Below, piece by piece: positions 15,154 to 22,536 of a stretch of DNA of 64,000 bases (within the stretch, counting starts at the first letter, position 1; the number at the start of each line of letters is the position of its first letter). Below the pieces are notes generated by a model. It saw only the letters and a list, made by a program, of their open reading frames with translations. It ran no database searches and was not told where the DNA came from. Source of the DNA: Marinobacter sp. F3R08 (GTDB lineage: Bacteria > Pseudomonadota > Gammaproteobacteria > Pseudomonadales > Oleiphilaceae); assembly GCF_018860425.1 (NCBI RefSeq), contig NZ_JAHKPI010000002.1, forward strand, positions 82,158-146,157, in the 5' to 3' direction. A program made the translations under genes and the position numbers.

Positions 15154-15693
15154 ATGTCTCGCGGCGTTAACAAAGTCATTCTGATCGGTAATCTCGGTCA
15201 GGAACCCGATACACGCTACACCCCGAGTGGCAGCGCAGTCGTCAATCTCAACCTGGCTACTGATGAAAGCTACAAGGATCGTCAAACTGGTCAGATGGTT
15301 CCCAAAACCGAATGGCACAGAGTGGTGATCTTCGGGAAAGTGGCTGAAGTTGCCGGCCAATATCTTCACAAAGGTTCGAAGGTATACATTGAAGGCAAGC
15401 TGCAGACACGTAAATGGCAGAACAAAGAAGGTCAGGATGTCTACACAACGGAAGTTGTGGTCGATATCAACGGACAGATGCAGATGCTGGACAGTCGTAG
15501 TGATGGCCAGAGCAATGCTGGTAATGCACAGCAAAGCGGCGGTCGGAATGATGGCTACAGCAATCAGCCTCCTCAGCAACGGCAGAGTGCAGCTCCTCAG
15601 AACGCGGGAGCGCATGCAGCTGGAGCCGGGCAGCCAGACTGGGATGATGATATCCCCTTCGCCGCATACATGAAGGGCGTTGTCTGGATTTAA
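15154..15693 (+). CDS. ssb: single-stranded DNA-binding protein
   Basis: A 179-residue SSB. The OB fold occupies residues 1-110 (start [19 protein letters not shown], then [14 protein letters not shown]). A Gln/Ser/Gly-rich linker follows and then DWDDDIPF. That acidic tip normally ends the protein and docks partner proteins. Here ten more residues ([10 protein letters not shown]) follow, so the tip is internal. Element-borne SSB coats transferred single strands and works with Bet and Exo. GGGAGATACGTT precedes the ATG. There is no canonical switch directly before it. Confidence 0.92.
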   Translation: MSRGVNKVILIGNLGQEPDTRYTPSGSAVVNLNLATDESYKDRQTGQMVPKTEWHRVVIFGKVAEVAGQYLHKGSKVYIEGKLQTRKWQNKEGQDVYTTEVVVDINGQMQMLDSRSDGQSNAGNAQQSGGRNDGYSNQPPQQRQSAAPQNAGAHAAGAGQPDWDDDIPFAAYMKGVVWI

Positions 15694-15730
15694 CCTTCAA
15701 GGTGTGGGGTAACCCGCGCTGCTTCTCACT

Positions 15731-15792
15731 AACCCACCGGGGTATCTTGTCCCGCTGGGGCATAGGTACCTCGACTGATTTCAGAGGTACTT
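15731..15792 (+). promoter_or_regulatory. leader switch L15
   Basis: P1 is CCCACCGGGG with CCCGCTGGGG. Loop GGTATCT pairs with AGGTACC. The overlapping GTACCTC pairs perfectly with GAGGTAC, which holds the ribosome binding site. Confidence 0.78.
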
Positions 15793-15993
15793 ATGAAAAA
15801 TCTCAGCAACGTGTTAGTCGCAATTGGTTTGCTGCTCATATTTTCCGTTTTGGGAATCGATATTGATCAGCAGGGAGCCGCTGCGACAGCGCTCGGTTTT
15901 CTTGCAGTAGGCTACCTGGTTGCCGCTGCAGGCATCGCAATCTCGATGGCCCATGACTCTACCAGCCCTCTATCTGAGATGGAGGTGTTCTGA
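15793..15993 (+). CDS. two-span membrane protein, 66 aa
   Basis: Starts MKNLSNVLVAIGLLLIFSVLG. Two hydrophobic segments (LVAIGLLLIFSVLGI and ALGFLAVGYLVAAAGIAISM) are separated by a short polar turn, with a polar acidic tail. Its stop overlaps the next start (TGATG), so the two are translationally coupled. Function unknown. Confidence 0.62.
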   Translation: MKNLSNVLVAIGLLLIFSVLGIDIDQQGAAATALGFLAVGYLVAAAGIAISMAHDSTSPLSEMEVF

Positions 15994-16271
15994 TGGATCT
16001 GGTCACTCAAACAATCGGGATTCGCTGTCGTGCAGCGATTCTCAAGGTCGAACGCGACTCAGATCGAATACGGTCTAAGTTCCGGCGATACGAGATGACT
16101 GAGGCTGATAAGCGCACCACCCTTGAGGTTCGCGCCTATCGTCTTGGCCAGCAATTTCGGAGTTACAGCCATGATCCATTCATTGAGTGGAATCACCCGA
16201 TGGCGAAGGATCTCTCAAAAAGCTTCCGCATGGGAGCAGGGCAGATTCAATCGCAATCGTCAGCAGCATAG
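15993..16271 (+). CDS. hypothetical protein, 92 aa
   Basis: A basic soluble protein coupled to the previous gene by a TGATG overlap. It contains RAYRLGQQFRSYSHDPF, then MAKDLSKSFRMGAGQ. The spacing of aromatic and Gly residues weakly recalls the RMF-like small proteins (compare 6274-6474), but the NPY..G..W core is absent. No firm family. Confidence 0.55.
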   Translation: MDLVTQTIGIRCRAAILKVERDSDRIRSKFRRYEMTEADKRTTLEVRAYRLGQQFRSYSHDPFIEWNHPMAKDLSKSFRMGAGQIQSQSSAA

Positions 16272-16281
16272 GAGATTCGAT

Positions 16282-16479
16282 ATGTATCGTTATAGCGAAA
16301 TCGTCATCTCCTGTGACGGCCTTGGTGAGTTGGTGCTCTTTCGGACAGCATCGAATACTCGGGCACAGTCTTTTCGCCGGCAAATGTCGGCAAGGACAGT
16401 GTTTGGGGCGAAGCCGACCATTAGAGACATCATTTCCAGTCAGCGAAAGGAAACTGGCGTTCTGCAGAAAGCAATCTGA
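16282..16479 (+). CDS. hypothetical protein, 65 aa
   Basis: ATG 16282 follows AGGAGATTCGAT. The longer frame upstream lies in the preceding gene. Sequence MYRYSEIVISCDGLGELVLF, then a basic Arg/Ser-rich C-terminal half. Not recognised. It ends at a terminator-like hairpin, closing the ssb block. Confidence 0.5.
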   Translation: MYRYSEIVISCDGLGELVLFRTASNTRAQSFRRQMSARTVFGAKPTIRDIISSQRKETGVLQKAI

Positions 16480-16507
16480 GAGCTGGCCTTCGGGCCGCTC
16501 TCTTTCT
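16478..16507 (+). terminator. rho-independent terminator
   Basis: GAGAGC-T-GGCC, loop TTCG, GGCC-GCTCTC, then TTTCT. It precedes two-stem element copy 4 by about 40 bases. Confidence 0.7.
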
Positions 16508-16543
16508 CAAGTCCATTTTAGAAGTGGGTTTCAGAAAGAGAGA

Positions 16544-16607
16544 TTTTGTGCCCCTGGCACGAAACGGGTAGCTGACCCGACCTACTACTGGTAAGTCCAG
16601 CAATTCA
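16544..16607 (+). repeat. two-stem repeat element, copy 4
   Basis: GTGCC-CCT-GGCAC, CGAAA linker, CGGG-TAGCTGA-CCCG (16565-16579), tail AAGTCCAGCAATTCAAAAA. Confidence 0.75.
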
Positions 16608-16609
16608 AA

Positions 16610-16671
16610 AACCCATCAGGGGTGACTTCCCCTGGTGGGGAAGTTGCCTCCCGAAGAACACGGAGCGCAAC
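16610..16671 (+). promoter_or_regulatory. leader switch L16
   Basis: P1 is CCCATCAGGGG with CCCCTGGTGGGG. Loop GTGACTTC pairs over 8 bp with GAAGTTGC. The overlapping TTGCCTCC pairs with GGAGCGCAA, covering the ribosome binding site up to the start codon. Confidence 0.8.
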
Positions 16672-17151
16672 ATGAATAACTCTCAATTCGAGACAAAGCT
16701 CACCATACGTTGGTGGGCAAACGATGAGTCCAATGATCAGATCAATGAGTCGGACAAAGGTTCGCTCTTTGACTATTCAATGGACGTGATCAGCTCAATG
16801 GTTTCTAGCGGTTTGACTGAAGGAGATCTTGGTATCACGGTGATTGGCGATGAACATTGCGCCTATCTCGGCTACTGGGAATTCAAGGAACAAACTAACG
16901 AAGCCAAAACATATTCACTGCCGTTCGGCGTGAATCTCCAAATATCCAGCGATGGTGCTGGCCAAATGTCCTCTGAGCTGGCTAAGCAGTTCAGCCTTGA
17001 GGATGGCCTTATCGATGAGAAGGGCGAGGCCACTGCTGACGCGCTGGAAGCTCTGCTTCTTGCCATGGGTTGTGCTGGTGTCGACTTGGATGATCCCAAG
17101 ATTGTCTCAGCGCTCACATCTGCTGTTGACCAAATTGGCCAAAACATGTGA
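16672..17151 (+). CDS. hypothetical protein, 159 aa
   Basis: Not recognised. An acidic soluble protein starting MNNSQFETKLTIRWWANDES. The C-terminal part is helical (EATADALEALLLAMGCAG). The ribosome binding site GGAG is 11 bases before the ATG inside the leader clamp. The next gene follows after 12 bases, so they probably share a transcript. Confidence 0.65.
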   Translation: MNNSQFETKLTIRWWANDESNDQINESDKGSLFDYSMDVISSMVSSGLTEGDLGITVIGDEHCAYLGYWEFKEQTNEAKTYSLPFGVNLQISSDGAGQMSSELAKQFSLEDGLIDEKGEATADALEALLLAMGCAGVDLDDPKIVSALTSAVDQIGQNM

Positions 17152-17163
17152 GGAAATAGCGAC

Positions 17164-17406
17164 ATGGACAATGAAGCTGCAATAACCCCTCAGCGCCTCA
17201 AAATTGAGGATGCTGGCGGGGTCTGGGGATATGCCTGGTGCATGTTCCGGGCCTGGCGCGGGAAGTATCACATGGACATTGAGCGCCGTGTGATTGTCCG
17301 CAAGGACTTTGAAAACTGGCGTGACTGCTTTGATGCGGAAAGCCGGTTTCTCAAAAGCCACTGGGGATACGACTCAGTAGAGTTTGTCTCCATTTGCCAA
17401 GCCTAA
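17164..17406 (+). CDS. hypothetical protein, 80 aa
   Basis: ATG 17164 after GAGGAAATAGCGAC. A Trp- and Arg-rich small protein (GVWGYAWCMFRAWRGKYHMD). It has no leader of its own and is presumably cotranscribed with the 159-aa gene. No family recognised. Confidence 0.6.
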   Translation: MDNEAAITPQRLKIEDAGGVWGYAWCMFRAWRGKYHMDIERRVIVRKDFENWRDCFDAESRFLKSHWGYDSVEFVSICQA

Positions 17407-17412
17407 AACACT

Positions 17413-17474
17413 AACCCAACGCGGGTGCGATGCACCCGCTGGGTGTGTCGTGCCTGCCTGTTCAGGAGGCACCT
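17413..17474 (+). promoter_or_regulatory. leader switch L17
   Basis: Hairpin GCGGGTGC/GCACCCGC within CCC/GGG. Loop GTGCGATGCA can pair over 10 bp (with G-U) to TGTGTCGTGC. The alternative GTGCCTGCCTG/CAGGAGGCAC is nearly perfect and buries the ribosome site. Confidence 0.75.
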
Positions 17475-18500
17475 ATGCTCAACAATCAAATCGCGCTCTT
17501 CGATCTCACGGACTTCGAAGAGGAGGTCATCGAGAAACCGGATCTGGATTCTTATGACATCGTGATTGTCGCGATGAGCGGCGGGAAGGATTCTCTGGCG
17601 AGTTTGTTGGATCTCATCGAGGCGGGCGTTCCGCTCTCCAAAATTGAGATGTGGCACCACTCGGTCGATGGCCGGGGGGAGGACGCCAACCCGCTTTTCG
17701 ACTGGCCAGTGACCGAAAGTTACTGTGAAAAACTCGCAGAAGCGCTCGGAATCCCGCTGTACTTCAGCTGGAAGCAAGGTGGACTAGAGGGGGAGATGCT
17801 TCGTGAGAACTCTCTTACTCGCCCAACCAGCTTTCAAACACCTGATGGTACTTTTGAGGCCGGTGGTGAGAGTGGAAAACCGTCGACAAGGCGGAAGTTT
17901 CCTCAGCTCGCCGCGTCTCTGAATACAAGATGGTGTTCAGCGGTTTTCCGAACGCATTAAATTGTCAAAAAAAGCCAAACCCGTTTCGCCCATAAGCGAA
18001 CGCTGTTTGTAACCGGGGAACGTGCCGAGGAAAGTGCGGCCCGCTCGAAGTATAAAACCTTCGAACCCCACCGTGCAGACCGGCGTCACGGCCGATCCAA
18101 ACGGCATGTGGATGCATACCGCCCGGTCCATTCGTGGTCTGAGCAGGAAGTGTGGGACATCATCAAACGGCATGGGATTAACCCCCATCCGGCCTACAAG
18201 TTGGGCTGGGGTCGCTTGAGCTGTATGACCTGCATTTTTGGATCTGCAGCCCAATGGGCAAGCGTTAAAGCCATCGATCCAGATCGGTTTGAGCGCATTG
18301 CTGCCTACGAGGAAGAGTTCGGGGTAACCATTCATAGAACTGAATCGGTTCGCCAGCGCGTTGAAAAGGCCAAACCTTACGACACGCTTGATCCATTGCT
18401 CATCGAGCAGGCTCTCAGCACGGAGTACCTGGAACCCATCATTGTGGAGAACTGGGAACTGCCAGCGGGAGCCTTTGGTGAAAGCAACGGCCCGACTTAA
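17475..18500 (+). pseudogene. PAPS-reductase-like gene broken by two frameshifts
   Basis: The N-terminal part (17475-17960) has the PP-loop MSGGKDSLAS near residue 35 and continues to TRWCSAV. The C-terminal part (in frame by about 17997, to 18500) carries LFVTGERAEESAARSKYKTF, WSEQEVWDIIKRHGINPHP and the cysteine motif GRLSCMTCIF. Both are in the same reading frame, but about 50 bases between them (17941-17996) read correctly only in another frame. A +1 change near the TTTT run at 17943 and a -1 change near 17995 would explain this. The family activates sulfate-type substrates or moves sulfur (PAPS reductase, DndC relatives). As written it makes a truncated protein. Sequencing error is possible. 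A second family member is intact at 24082. Confidence 0.75.
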
Positions 18501-18563
18501 CCCCTCTGCCGGGTGCCATTCGGCACCTGGTCATCCCCCCAACATTTACTGGAGCTATTCGGT
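18499..18563 (+). promoter_or_regulatory. leader L18 (variant)
   Basis: Strong hairpin CCGGGTGCC-ATTC-GGCACCTGG directly after the broken gene. Tail TCATCCCCCC precedes the GGAG ribosome site. It lacks the second CCCC..GGGG arm of the standard form. Confidence 0.5.
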
Positions 18564-18770
18564 ATGTGCCAACAGCGCAAAGAGGATCTTTTCGAGTGTC
18601 CCGAGCTACTGCCAGATGAGATGAAATCGCTCATTGAGCATTACAGCATCGAGATCGAAGAAAGAGATCCCAACGAGGTTTGCCGGGAATTCCTGGCGGC
18701 TGCCAACGAGCATGGATACACCTTTGACTGGGGACTGGATGGGCAACCGTTCGGGCTTCAGGAAAAGTAA
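18564..18770 (+). CDS. hypothetical protein, 68 aa
   Basis: Starts MCQQRKEDLFECPELLPDEM after ACTGGAGCTATTCGGT. The earlier ATG at 18513 is inside the leader hairpin. The pattern LFE.PELLP.E...I....., then GYTFDWGLDGQPFGL, resembles small conserved proteins of unknown function on integrative elements. Soluble and acidic. Confidence 0.62.
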   Translation: MCQQRKEDLFECPELLPDEMKSLIEHYSIEIEERDPNEVCREFLAAANEHGYTFDWGLDGQPFGLQEK

Positions 18771-18839
18771 ATCTACTGCTTACCAACCCACCAGATCTGC
18801 GATGCTCCGGCATTCGTGTCTGCCAACTACAGGTGAACT

Positions 18840-18932
18840 ATGAATTTTGATTTGCAGGCTATTGGGGCCTTCGTGCAATTCGCACCGCTTGCCATCGGTT
18901 TACTGCTGATGATCCCAAAGCGAAATCCGTAA
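18840..18932 (+). CDS. 30-aa membrane peptide
   Basis: ATG 18840 after AGGTGAACT. The peptide starts MNFDLQAIGAFVQFAPLAIG and ends in KRNP, with one hydrophobic span and a positively charged end. It is a plausible small membrane protein. Support is the ribosome site and clean topology only. Confidence 0.4.
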   Translation: MNFDLQAIGAFVQFAPLAIGLLLMIPKRNP

Positions 18933-18937
18933 CGATC

Positions 18938-19044
18938 ATAACCCACCCAAGAGCGTCCATACGGGACGTTCGTTCTGATTACACAAACCTCGCGTTCAAT
19001 CTAGCCCCTGGGCTGGGTAGTTCGCCCTACAAAAGGAAAATACT
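18938..19044 (+). promoter_or_regulatory. leader L19 (variant)
   Basis: CATAACCC followed by hairpin GAGCGTCC-ATAC-GGGACGTTC, then AACCTCGCG and AGCCCCTGGGCTGGG before the AAAAGGAAAA ribosome site. It shares the AACCC opening but not the standard pairing plan. Confidence 0.45.
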
Positions 19045-19539
19045 ATGTCTATCATCACGTTCAACATGCGCGACCTGAAACCTTTGGCTGAAGAGCTGGA
19101 GAAAGCTGCGGAATACGCTCCAACAATGGATCTTCTGTTCGACCCGGAGAACCATATTGATGGGGTGATTCTTGATGCCCAAGGCCGCACTGAAGAACAG
19201 GTGAATACGGCTGGCGGATTCTTCTGGCCATCTGATAAGAACATTCGTAAAGGGGCTATCGGTCCCTGCCTTCAGTTGGTGGGTGATCAGGGCGTTTACC
19301 TGATCACCAATGCCAAGTTCGAAGATAAGTCATCACCGGTCTCGCGAGGCACGGTGGCGTATGCCAAAGGCTGCGACCCCAAAAAGGATGATGATTTCTA
19401 CGAGAATAAGAGGGCCCTTTTCGGAGGCGACGATGGGAGTGTCACGATTCCGTATCAGTGGTACCTCATGGCCAAGGAGAAGGGTAAGCGAGTGTTCAAG
19501 GTCAAGTTGACAGAAACCAGCGTGAGCATTGTGGTATAG
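19045..19539 (+). CDS. DUF3085-like protein
   Basis: A 164-residue protein. N-terminal LAEELEKAAEYAPTMDLLFD and central CLQLVGDQGVYLITNAK match the layout of DUF3085 proteins (helix, then LWLVGDQGVYLMSN), which are small proteins of unknown function found on conjugative elements. Start MSIITFNMRD after AAAAGGAAAATACT. It ends before a hairpin of the nrdJ-terminator type. Confidence 0.62.
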   Translation: MSIITFNMRDLKPLAEELEKAAEYAPTMDLLFDPENHIDGVILDAQGRTEEQVNTAGGFFWPSDKNIRKGAIGPCLQLVGDQGVYLITNAKFEDKSSPVSRGTVAYAKGCDPKKDDDFYENKRALFGGDDGSVTIPYQWYLMAKEKGKRVFKVKLTETSVSIVV

Positions 19540-19545
19540 CCTTAA

Positions 19546-19571
19546 CCCCGGACGACTTCGGTCGTCTGGGG
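19546..19571 (+). terminator. hairpin repeated from the nrdJ end
   Basis: CCCC-GG-ACGAC, loop TTCG, GTCGT-CT-GGGG. No T-run follows. It shares GCCTTAACCCC and GACTTCGGTCG with the hairpin at 306-334. Confidence 0.45.
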
Positions 19572-19678
19572 AACTTCCACCAGTTCCAAGGGTGAATGCG
19601 TGGTTTTAAGCAAAAAAATCGCTGCAACCTTGGTACATCAGTGGCCGACTGCTTTTAGTATGTATGTTACGAGTCTCT

Positions 19679-19770
19679 TCCGGTTTGTGGTGACAAACCC
19701 GAACGGATTCACTCCCCAGCGGAGCGATCAGGCAGCTGACCTGGATCTTTGATCAAGCACAGCAATTCAC
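19679..19770 (+). repeat. two-stem repeat element, copy 5 (long form)
   Basis: GGTTTG/CAAACC, CTCC-CCAGC-GGAG, CAGG-CAGCTGA-CCTG (19729-19743), tail TTTGATCAAGCACAGCAA identical to copy 2. An A-tract motif AAAAAAATCGCTGC (19612) and a possible TATGTA box (19659) lie upstream. Confidence 0.75.
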
Positions 19771-19774
19771 CACT

Positions 19775-19850
19775 GCCCCGAGGGCTTCTAGCCCTCGACA
19801 GGGCAGATGTCTCCTTCGAGGTGGTTAAAACAACCTGGAGAAGGAGATAT
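19775..19850 (+). promoter_or_regulatory. leader switch L21
   Basis: P1 is GCCC-CGAGGGC with GCCCTCG-ACAGGGC. CTCC of the tail can pair with the GGAG or AGGAGA before the start. Loop-tail pairing is weak. Confidence 0.55.
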
Positions 19851-20192
19851 ATGGAAAATAAGTCAAATCACACATCAATTAGCACAATCAATGAGGTCTG
19901 CGGCGTACTTGCCTTAATCAAAGGCGCTGAGCTGTGGCTTCTTGCAAACGCCTTTGGCGTTCCACTTCTAATGATCGGATTCGCAATGGTCTACTTTGCA
20001 GTCCGTTCCAAATCGTCCGATGAGCCATTTCGCTCATTCCCTACTGTATTCAGCGTCTGCGCGTCCGTATTCGTCGGTGCTTTTCAGACTGAGTATACGG
20101 TCGAGTTAGCGATCGTATCTGGCTATATCGGATTCATTTCGTTCGCCATCAAGTTGTACTTGGAGGCGGAGAATGCACATAATAAAGAGTGA
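19851..20192 (+). CDS. membrane protein, 113 aa
   Basis: The ATG at 19851 follows GAGAAGGAGATAT, a very strong ribosome site. The in-frame extension to 19749 runs through the leader and is rejected. Three hydrophobic segments (LWLLANAFGVPLLMIGFAMV, FSVCASVFVGAF, ELAIVSGYIGFISFAIKLYL). Short polar ends. No family recognised. Confidence 0.6.
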   Translation: MENKSNHTSISTINEVCGVLALIKGAELWLLANAFGVPLLMIGFAMVYFAVRSKSSDEPFRSFPTVFSVCASVFVGAFQTEYTVELAIVSGYIGFISFAIKLYLEAENAHNKE

Positions 20193-20218
20193 GCAATTTT
20201 ATGTTTATGGAGATCACG

Positions 20219-20317
20219 ATGCATTGGGTTCACGTTACTGGCCTGGTCGTGCTGATCGTCGGAACAGGGCTAACCGTTTATTACCTGGATATCAGGAAGA
20301 ACAAGCCTAAGCACTAA
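20219..20317 (+). CDS. 32-aa membrane peptide
   Basis: ATG 20219 with TGGAGATCACG before it (alternative ATG 20201). MHWVHVTGLVVLIVGTGLT then YYLDIRKNKPKH gives one membrane span and a basic cytoplasmic tail. It lies just after the 113-aa membrane protein and could be its partner. Too short to classify. Confidence 0.4.
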   Translation: MHWVHVTGLVVLIVGTGLTVYYLDIRKNKPKH

Positions 20318-20359
20318 CTCTTTTAATGTGACTTAGAGATAACTCTATTTCACGTTTCC

Positions 20360-20496
20360 TACCCAGCAGGGGGTTCTATTCCCCTTCTGGGGATAGTTTC
20401 CCCTGTTAAACCTCTGGTCGGGGTATCCCTAAGCCTCCCTGCCAGGGGAGTTTTGGGATACCTCGACTGGAATCCCAAACTAACAGGAGAAACACT
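20360..20496 (+). promoter_or_regulatory. leader switch L22 (tandem form)
   Basis: First hairpin CCCAGCAGGGGG with CCCCTTCTGGGG, and loop CTATT pairing with GATAG. A second hairpin has GGTATCCC/GGGATACC enclosing CCCTGCCAGGG. ATCCC and the AGGAG site follow before the primase start. Confidence 0.6.
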
Positions 20497-21948
20497 ATGT
20501 CTGGATTTTATCCCACCAAAGAAGTCCGAGAAAAAGCCCGAGGAAACTGGGTTGCCATCTTGGCAGCCATGATCCCTGAGATCGAGCCGGCGCTACAAAA
20601 GCAGGGTCGTGGCCATGTGACATGCCCGATGCCCGGTCACGTAAGTAAGGGAAAGAAGTTTCGGGTCTTTAAGGACGTGAACGAAACAGGCGGTGCAATC
20701 TGCACATGCAACAGCTGGAACGAGGGCTTCAACGTCCTCATGGACTACCACGGTTGGGACTTCGAAGAAACGAAGGAGCACATTGGTAGATTCCTCCAGA
20801 TGGAGAAGGTTGTCCCCCGAGCTGAAAGGGAACAAAAGCACAACCAGCATGCTGCTCAAACTGCACCTGAAGAGACGGAGCCAGCTCCGACTCAAAGCGC
20901 CGTTGAATACGGTCACGCCATTGAGCAAGAAGCAATGGCAATCTTCGCCGACGAGGACCTAAGTAGCTTGGCTCAAGAGTCTCAACCGGAAACGGTTAAT
21001 GAGGCAACGGAGTTGAGTAAATCAGGCCCGGAGTTGGCACAGGTCAGCACAGCAGTGGCACCAGAGCCGCAATCTCAGCAACAGCCGGTAGAAGAGCAGC
21101 AATCTCCTCCGGTAACGATCGCTGATATCTACAAGGCTAAGCCATGGCTCGCGGCAACAGCTGAGGAGTTGGCGGAGCAGAGGAAGCGCGATGAACTCTA
21201 TCAGGCACACTTGGTAGAGCGAATCGAGAAACTCTGGGACCACGCGCTTACGCTAGATTCACCGGGCGCGGAGCCTGCAAGGGCGTACATGAGGAATCGT
21301 CAAGTCTCGATACGAGGCTTGAACCTGACTCACTCCCTGCGGTTTGTTCCGAAACTGGTGTACCGCGATGAAGACGGCAATAACCTGGGTGATCATCCGG
21401 CAATTATTGCGGCCATCAGGGATAAGGACGGAAAGCTGGTAACTCTGCATCGTACTTATCTCACTAAAAACGGCAAAAAAGCCCGAGTACCATCTGCTAA
21501 GAAAATGATGCCTGTTCCCAACGAGAAAGACGTAGTTGGAGGAGCGATTCGCCTCGGTGAACCTCAGGATGGTGTTGTTGGAGTAGCAGAAGGCTTGGAG
21601 ACCGCTTTGTCGGTTTACCGAGCAACCGGCCAAATGGTCTGGTCGCTGGTTTCGTGCTCAATCCTTCAGGGGTTTGAGCCTCCAGCCGGTACAAAGGTTG
21701 TTGTTCACTGGGCAGATAAGGATCGCAGTGCAGCTGGCGAACTCGCTGATGCTGTTCTGCGGGAGCGGCTGGAACCACGGGGCATCAAAGTGGTGACCAT
21801 GCTTCCGGCTGTTCCGATTCCGATTCGAGCCAAAGGTGTTGATTGGAACGACGTGCTGATTAGCCAAGGTCTTTTCGGGTTTCCCCGCAAAGAGTACCTA
21901 ATGAACCTGTGCAGAAAACCACAGGGAGGTCACCGGCATGTCAGCTGA
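20497..21948 (+). CDS. toprim-domain primase-like protein
   Basis: A 483-residue protein. N-terminal zinc-finger-like part: TCPMPGH at about residue 43 and CTCNSWN at about 68. A Gln/Glu/Pro-rich linker (110-205) follows, then a helical domain and a toprim domain. The toprim shows VAEGLETALS (about 362, conserved Glu) and HWADKDRSAAG (about 404, DxD-like acidic pair), ending GVDWNDVLI. This layout matches mobilome primases of the Toprim_3/P4-alpha-like class without a helicase part. It would lay primers on incoming or replicating element DNA. AGGAGAAACACT precedes the ATG. Confidence 0.72.
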   Translation: MSGFYPTKEVREKARGNWVAILAAMIPEIEPALQKQGRGHVTCPMPGHVSKGKKFRVFKDVNETGGAICTCNSWNEGFNVLMDYHGWDFEETKEHIGRFLQMEKVVPRAEREQKHNQHAAQTAPEETEPAPTQSAVEYGHAIEQEAMAIFADEDLSSLAQESQPETVNEATELSKSGPELAQVSTAVAPEPQSQQQPVEEQQSPPVTIADIYKAKPWLAATAEELAEQRKRDELYQAHLVERIEKLWDHALTLDSPGAEPARAYMRNRQVSIRGLNLTHSLRFVPKLVYRDEDGNNLGDHPAIIAAIRDKDGKLVTLHRTYLTKNGKKARVPSAKKMMPVPNEKDVVGGAIRLGEPQDGVVGVAEGLETALSVYRATGQMVWSLVSCSILQGFEPPAGTKVVVHWADKDRSAAGELADAVLRERLEPRGIKVVTMLPAVPIPIRAKGVDWNDVLISQGLFGFPRKEYLMNLCRKPQGGHRHVS

Positions 21949-22250
21949 TCAACCTACAGTGAAACGTTCGCAGCACTTGGTTGACTACAATGCGCTTAGC
22001 ACGGAGCCGGGTGGTCCCGGCCCCCTTTGCCCCGCCTCCGGGGTGGCAGGGGTCCGAGGCCACGTACCGTAAACGCATTCGGGACGCGCTTCTGCAGAAA
22101 CGTGACCGGTACCAACAATTGCTAGCGTTGATACATAGGGAAACATCAGGTGTCGCCTGTAAAAAGGCGGCATTTGTTGGTCCCTACGCTGATGCAGCGA
22201 AAGAGGTCTATGAAGCTCTCAAAGCTGAATCAATCAACGCCGCCGCATGA
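21938..22250 (+). pseudogene. small gene with a probable frameshift
   Basis: ATG 21938 follows GGGAGGTCACCGGC and overlaps the end of the primase gene. The frame gives MSADQPTVKRSQHLVDYNAL and soon stops (44 aa). After the C-run at about 22018-22029 the adjoining frame continues naturally (APFAPPPGWQGSEATYRKR) to YEALKAESINAAA, ending at 22250. A one-base change in the C/G-rich tract would join them into about 103 aa. The alternative start at 21990 has no ribosome site. Sequencing error, decay or slippage could each explain it. Confidence 0.5.
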
Positions 22251-22259
22251 GGAGGTATT

Positions 22260-22412
22260 ATGTCGAATCGAGCGCAAAGAGCAGAACAGAGAGGGTCCGG
22301 GACTTCGGTCCACTGGCCCGATCTGGTTTTACCGCCGATTAATTTGTACAGCGTTCCTTTATTGGACAGCGCTGGGCAACATCGGCCAGAAAAGTCCCAG
22401 GGTCATTCATGA
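22260..22412 (+). CDS. hypothetical protein, 50 aa
   Basis: ATG 22260 follows TGAGGAGGTATT, a near-perfect ribosome site. The core WPDLVLPPINLYSVP resembles a motif I associate with short conserved proteins on mobile elements. The 3' end (from 22395) is also the stem of the terminator, so coding and termination overlap. Function unknown. Confidence 0.5.
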   Translation: MSNRAQRAEQRGSGTSVHWPDLVLPPINLYSVPLLDSAGQHRPEKSQGHS

Positions 22413-22429
22413 CCTTGGGATTTTTTTTT
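22395..22429 (+). terminator. rho-independent terminator overlapping a gene end
   Basis: TCCCAGGGTCAT, loop TC, ATGACCTTGGGA, then nine T. The stem contains the last codons and stop of the 50-aa gene. Confidence 0.93.
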
Positions 22430-22536
22430 GTACCGAGAAAAAAGAGCTTTCGTCACTTAAACAGCAGCCACTTTCTAAAAAGGTTTTTTCAGAGTCGTAA
22501 GATAGGCAGTATCAAATTCGACTGCAGGAAATCGCA

